Part shown: one piece after another, positions 6,423 through 6,825 of the stretch
Layout: each line of letters starts with the position of its first letter
How positions within the stretch are numbered: position 1 is the stretch's first letter
NCBI GenBank assembly: GCA_007123655.1
Contig: SKKR01000383.1
Span: 1-6,825, forward strand
DNA length: 6,825 nt
Direction: 5' to 3'
Source: Thermomicrobiaceae bacterium
GTDB taxonomy: Bacteria > Chloroflexota > Chloroflexia > Thermomicrobiales > Thermomicrobiaceae
Position numbers and translations under genes: made by a program
The notes under the pieces: generated by a model
Databases searched by the model: none
Told to the model about the DNA's origin: nothing
The model's input: only the letters and a program-made list of their open reading frames with translations

Positions 6423-6791
6423 TCAGGATCGCTTCCTGGCGGGATCCTCAACTCTTGGAGTCGGCGCGCCGTCCGCGAGCCATTCGTTGAAGCTTTGGAA
6501 CGTGCAGGCGTTCTGGTAATCGGCCAGAATCTCGATTGCCATAGCCCGAATCGGTCCGGCGGGCCGGGAACTCTGGACCCGGTTCAGAAGCCACGCTTCG
6601 AAGTCGTCCGGCGAGGGCGCATCGGCGATCGCGTCTTTCAGGATTGCCCGCTTGATGTCCATGCCGGACAGGTCCGCGCCGGTATCGCGCTTGCGGCGTT
6701 TTCGACGTTCCTCCGAGACCTCGATTGCCTGGAGTGCATGCCGGCAGTATTCGGCGGGTTGAAGCGTGTCTGGTTTCGAATTCATCGCCAT
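6423..6791 (-). CDS. Hypothetical protein with basic patch
   Basis: A 122-residue protein that I do not recognise. It is probably soluble and cytosolic: there is no signal peptide or membrane segment. Residues 12-36 look helical and end in the strongly basic ERRKRRKRD (28-36). A region around 44-75 (MDIKRAILKDAIADAPSPDD then FEAWLLNRV) looks like an amphipathic helix pair. Residues 79-107 (GPIRAMAIEILADYQNA then FQSFNEWL) form a further predicted helical part, and the tail is basic and proline-rich. The ATG at 6791 is followed by a second ATG two codons on. The ribosome binding site is weak (AGGGA about 10 nt before the first ATG). The frame stays open to the right edge without another good start codon, so an upstream start cannot be excluded. 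Codon composition looks like that of its neighbours and its antisense frame is less protein-like, which supports it being real. The basic patch could bind nucleic acid, but that is a guess. Confidence 0.7.
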   Translation of the reverse strand: MAMNSKPDTLQPAEYCRHALQAIEVSEERRKRRKRDTGADLSGMDIKRAILKDAIADAPSPDDFEAWLLNRVQSSRPAGPIRAMAIEILADYQNACTFQSFNEWLADGAPTPRVEDPARKRS

Positions 6792-6825
6792 AGTATCCAG
6801 TTCCCTGCTTCGGACCTGACCTGGA

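Noticed and set aside
6425..6448. AGGATC/GATCCT inverted repeat at the end of the hypothetical gene
   Set aside because: A 6-bp arm around a 12-nt loop, inside the last codons, with no T-run after it; likely chance.
6209..6451. Minus-strand frame containing WRWQDSNLRPRAYESPALPL
   Set aside because: This is the well-known false protein produced by translating the antisense strand of a tRNA gene; the DNA is the tRNA at 6239-6313.

Overview
This is a stretch of bacterial chromosome with moderately high G+C (about 60% by eye), clear AGGAGG-type ribosome binding sites and a tRNA gene that encodes its own CCA end. The protein sequences look like those of a free-living bacterium. Their style, in the methyltransferase, the PPDK and the PcrA-like helicase, suggests Chloroflexota, perhaps near Thermomicrobia, but this is an impression and not a computed assignment. 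No transposase, integrase, phage gene, CRISPR array or obvious horizontal-transfer signature is visible.

Layout, left to right: (1) the 3' part of a class I SAM-dependent methyltransferase gene on the + strand, open through the left edge; (2) a small VOC-superfamily (glyoxalase/bleomycin-resistance fold) gene on the + strand, probably co-transcribed with it; (3) ppdK, pyruvate phosphate dikinase, on the - strand, whose stop codon directly abuts the VOC stop codon; (4) a uvrD/pcrA superfamily 1 helicase gene on the - strand, 74 nt upstream of ppdK and probably co-transcribed with it; (5) an intergenic region of about 150 nt between divergent transcription units, holding a nested inverted repeat that overlaps the helicase ribosome binding site, plus promoter-like sequences facing both ways; (6) a CAU-anticodon tRNA gene on the + strand; (7) a 122-residue protein of unknown function on the - strand at the right edge.

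Functionally this is mostly housekeeping: interconversion of pyruvate and PEP, DNA repair or replication-fork maintenance, and translation. The neighbours show no obvious shared pathway. I found no convincing novel multi-gene system. The most interesting signal is the nested inverted repeat in the helicase leader, which could hide the Shine-Dalgarno sequence or act as an operator. Lesser points are the zero-gap tail-to-tail gene junction, loss of the usual metal ligands in the VOC protein, the ambiguous Met/Ile2 identity of the CAU tRNA, and an unrecognised small protein with a strongly basic patch.
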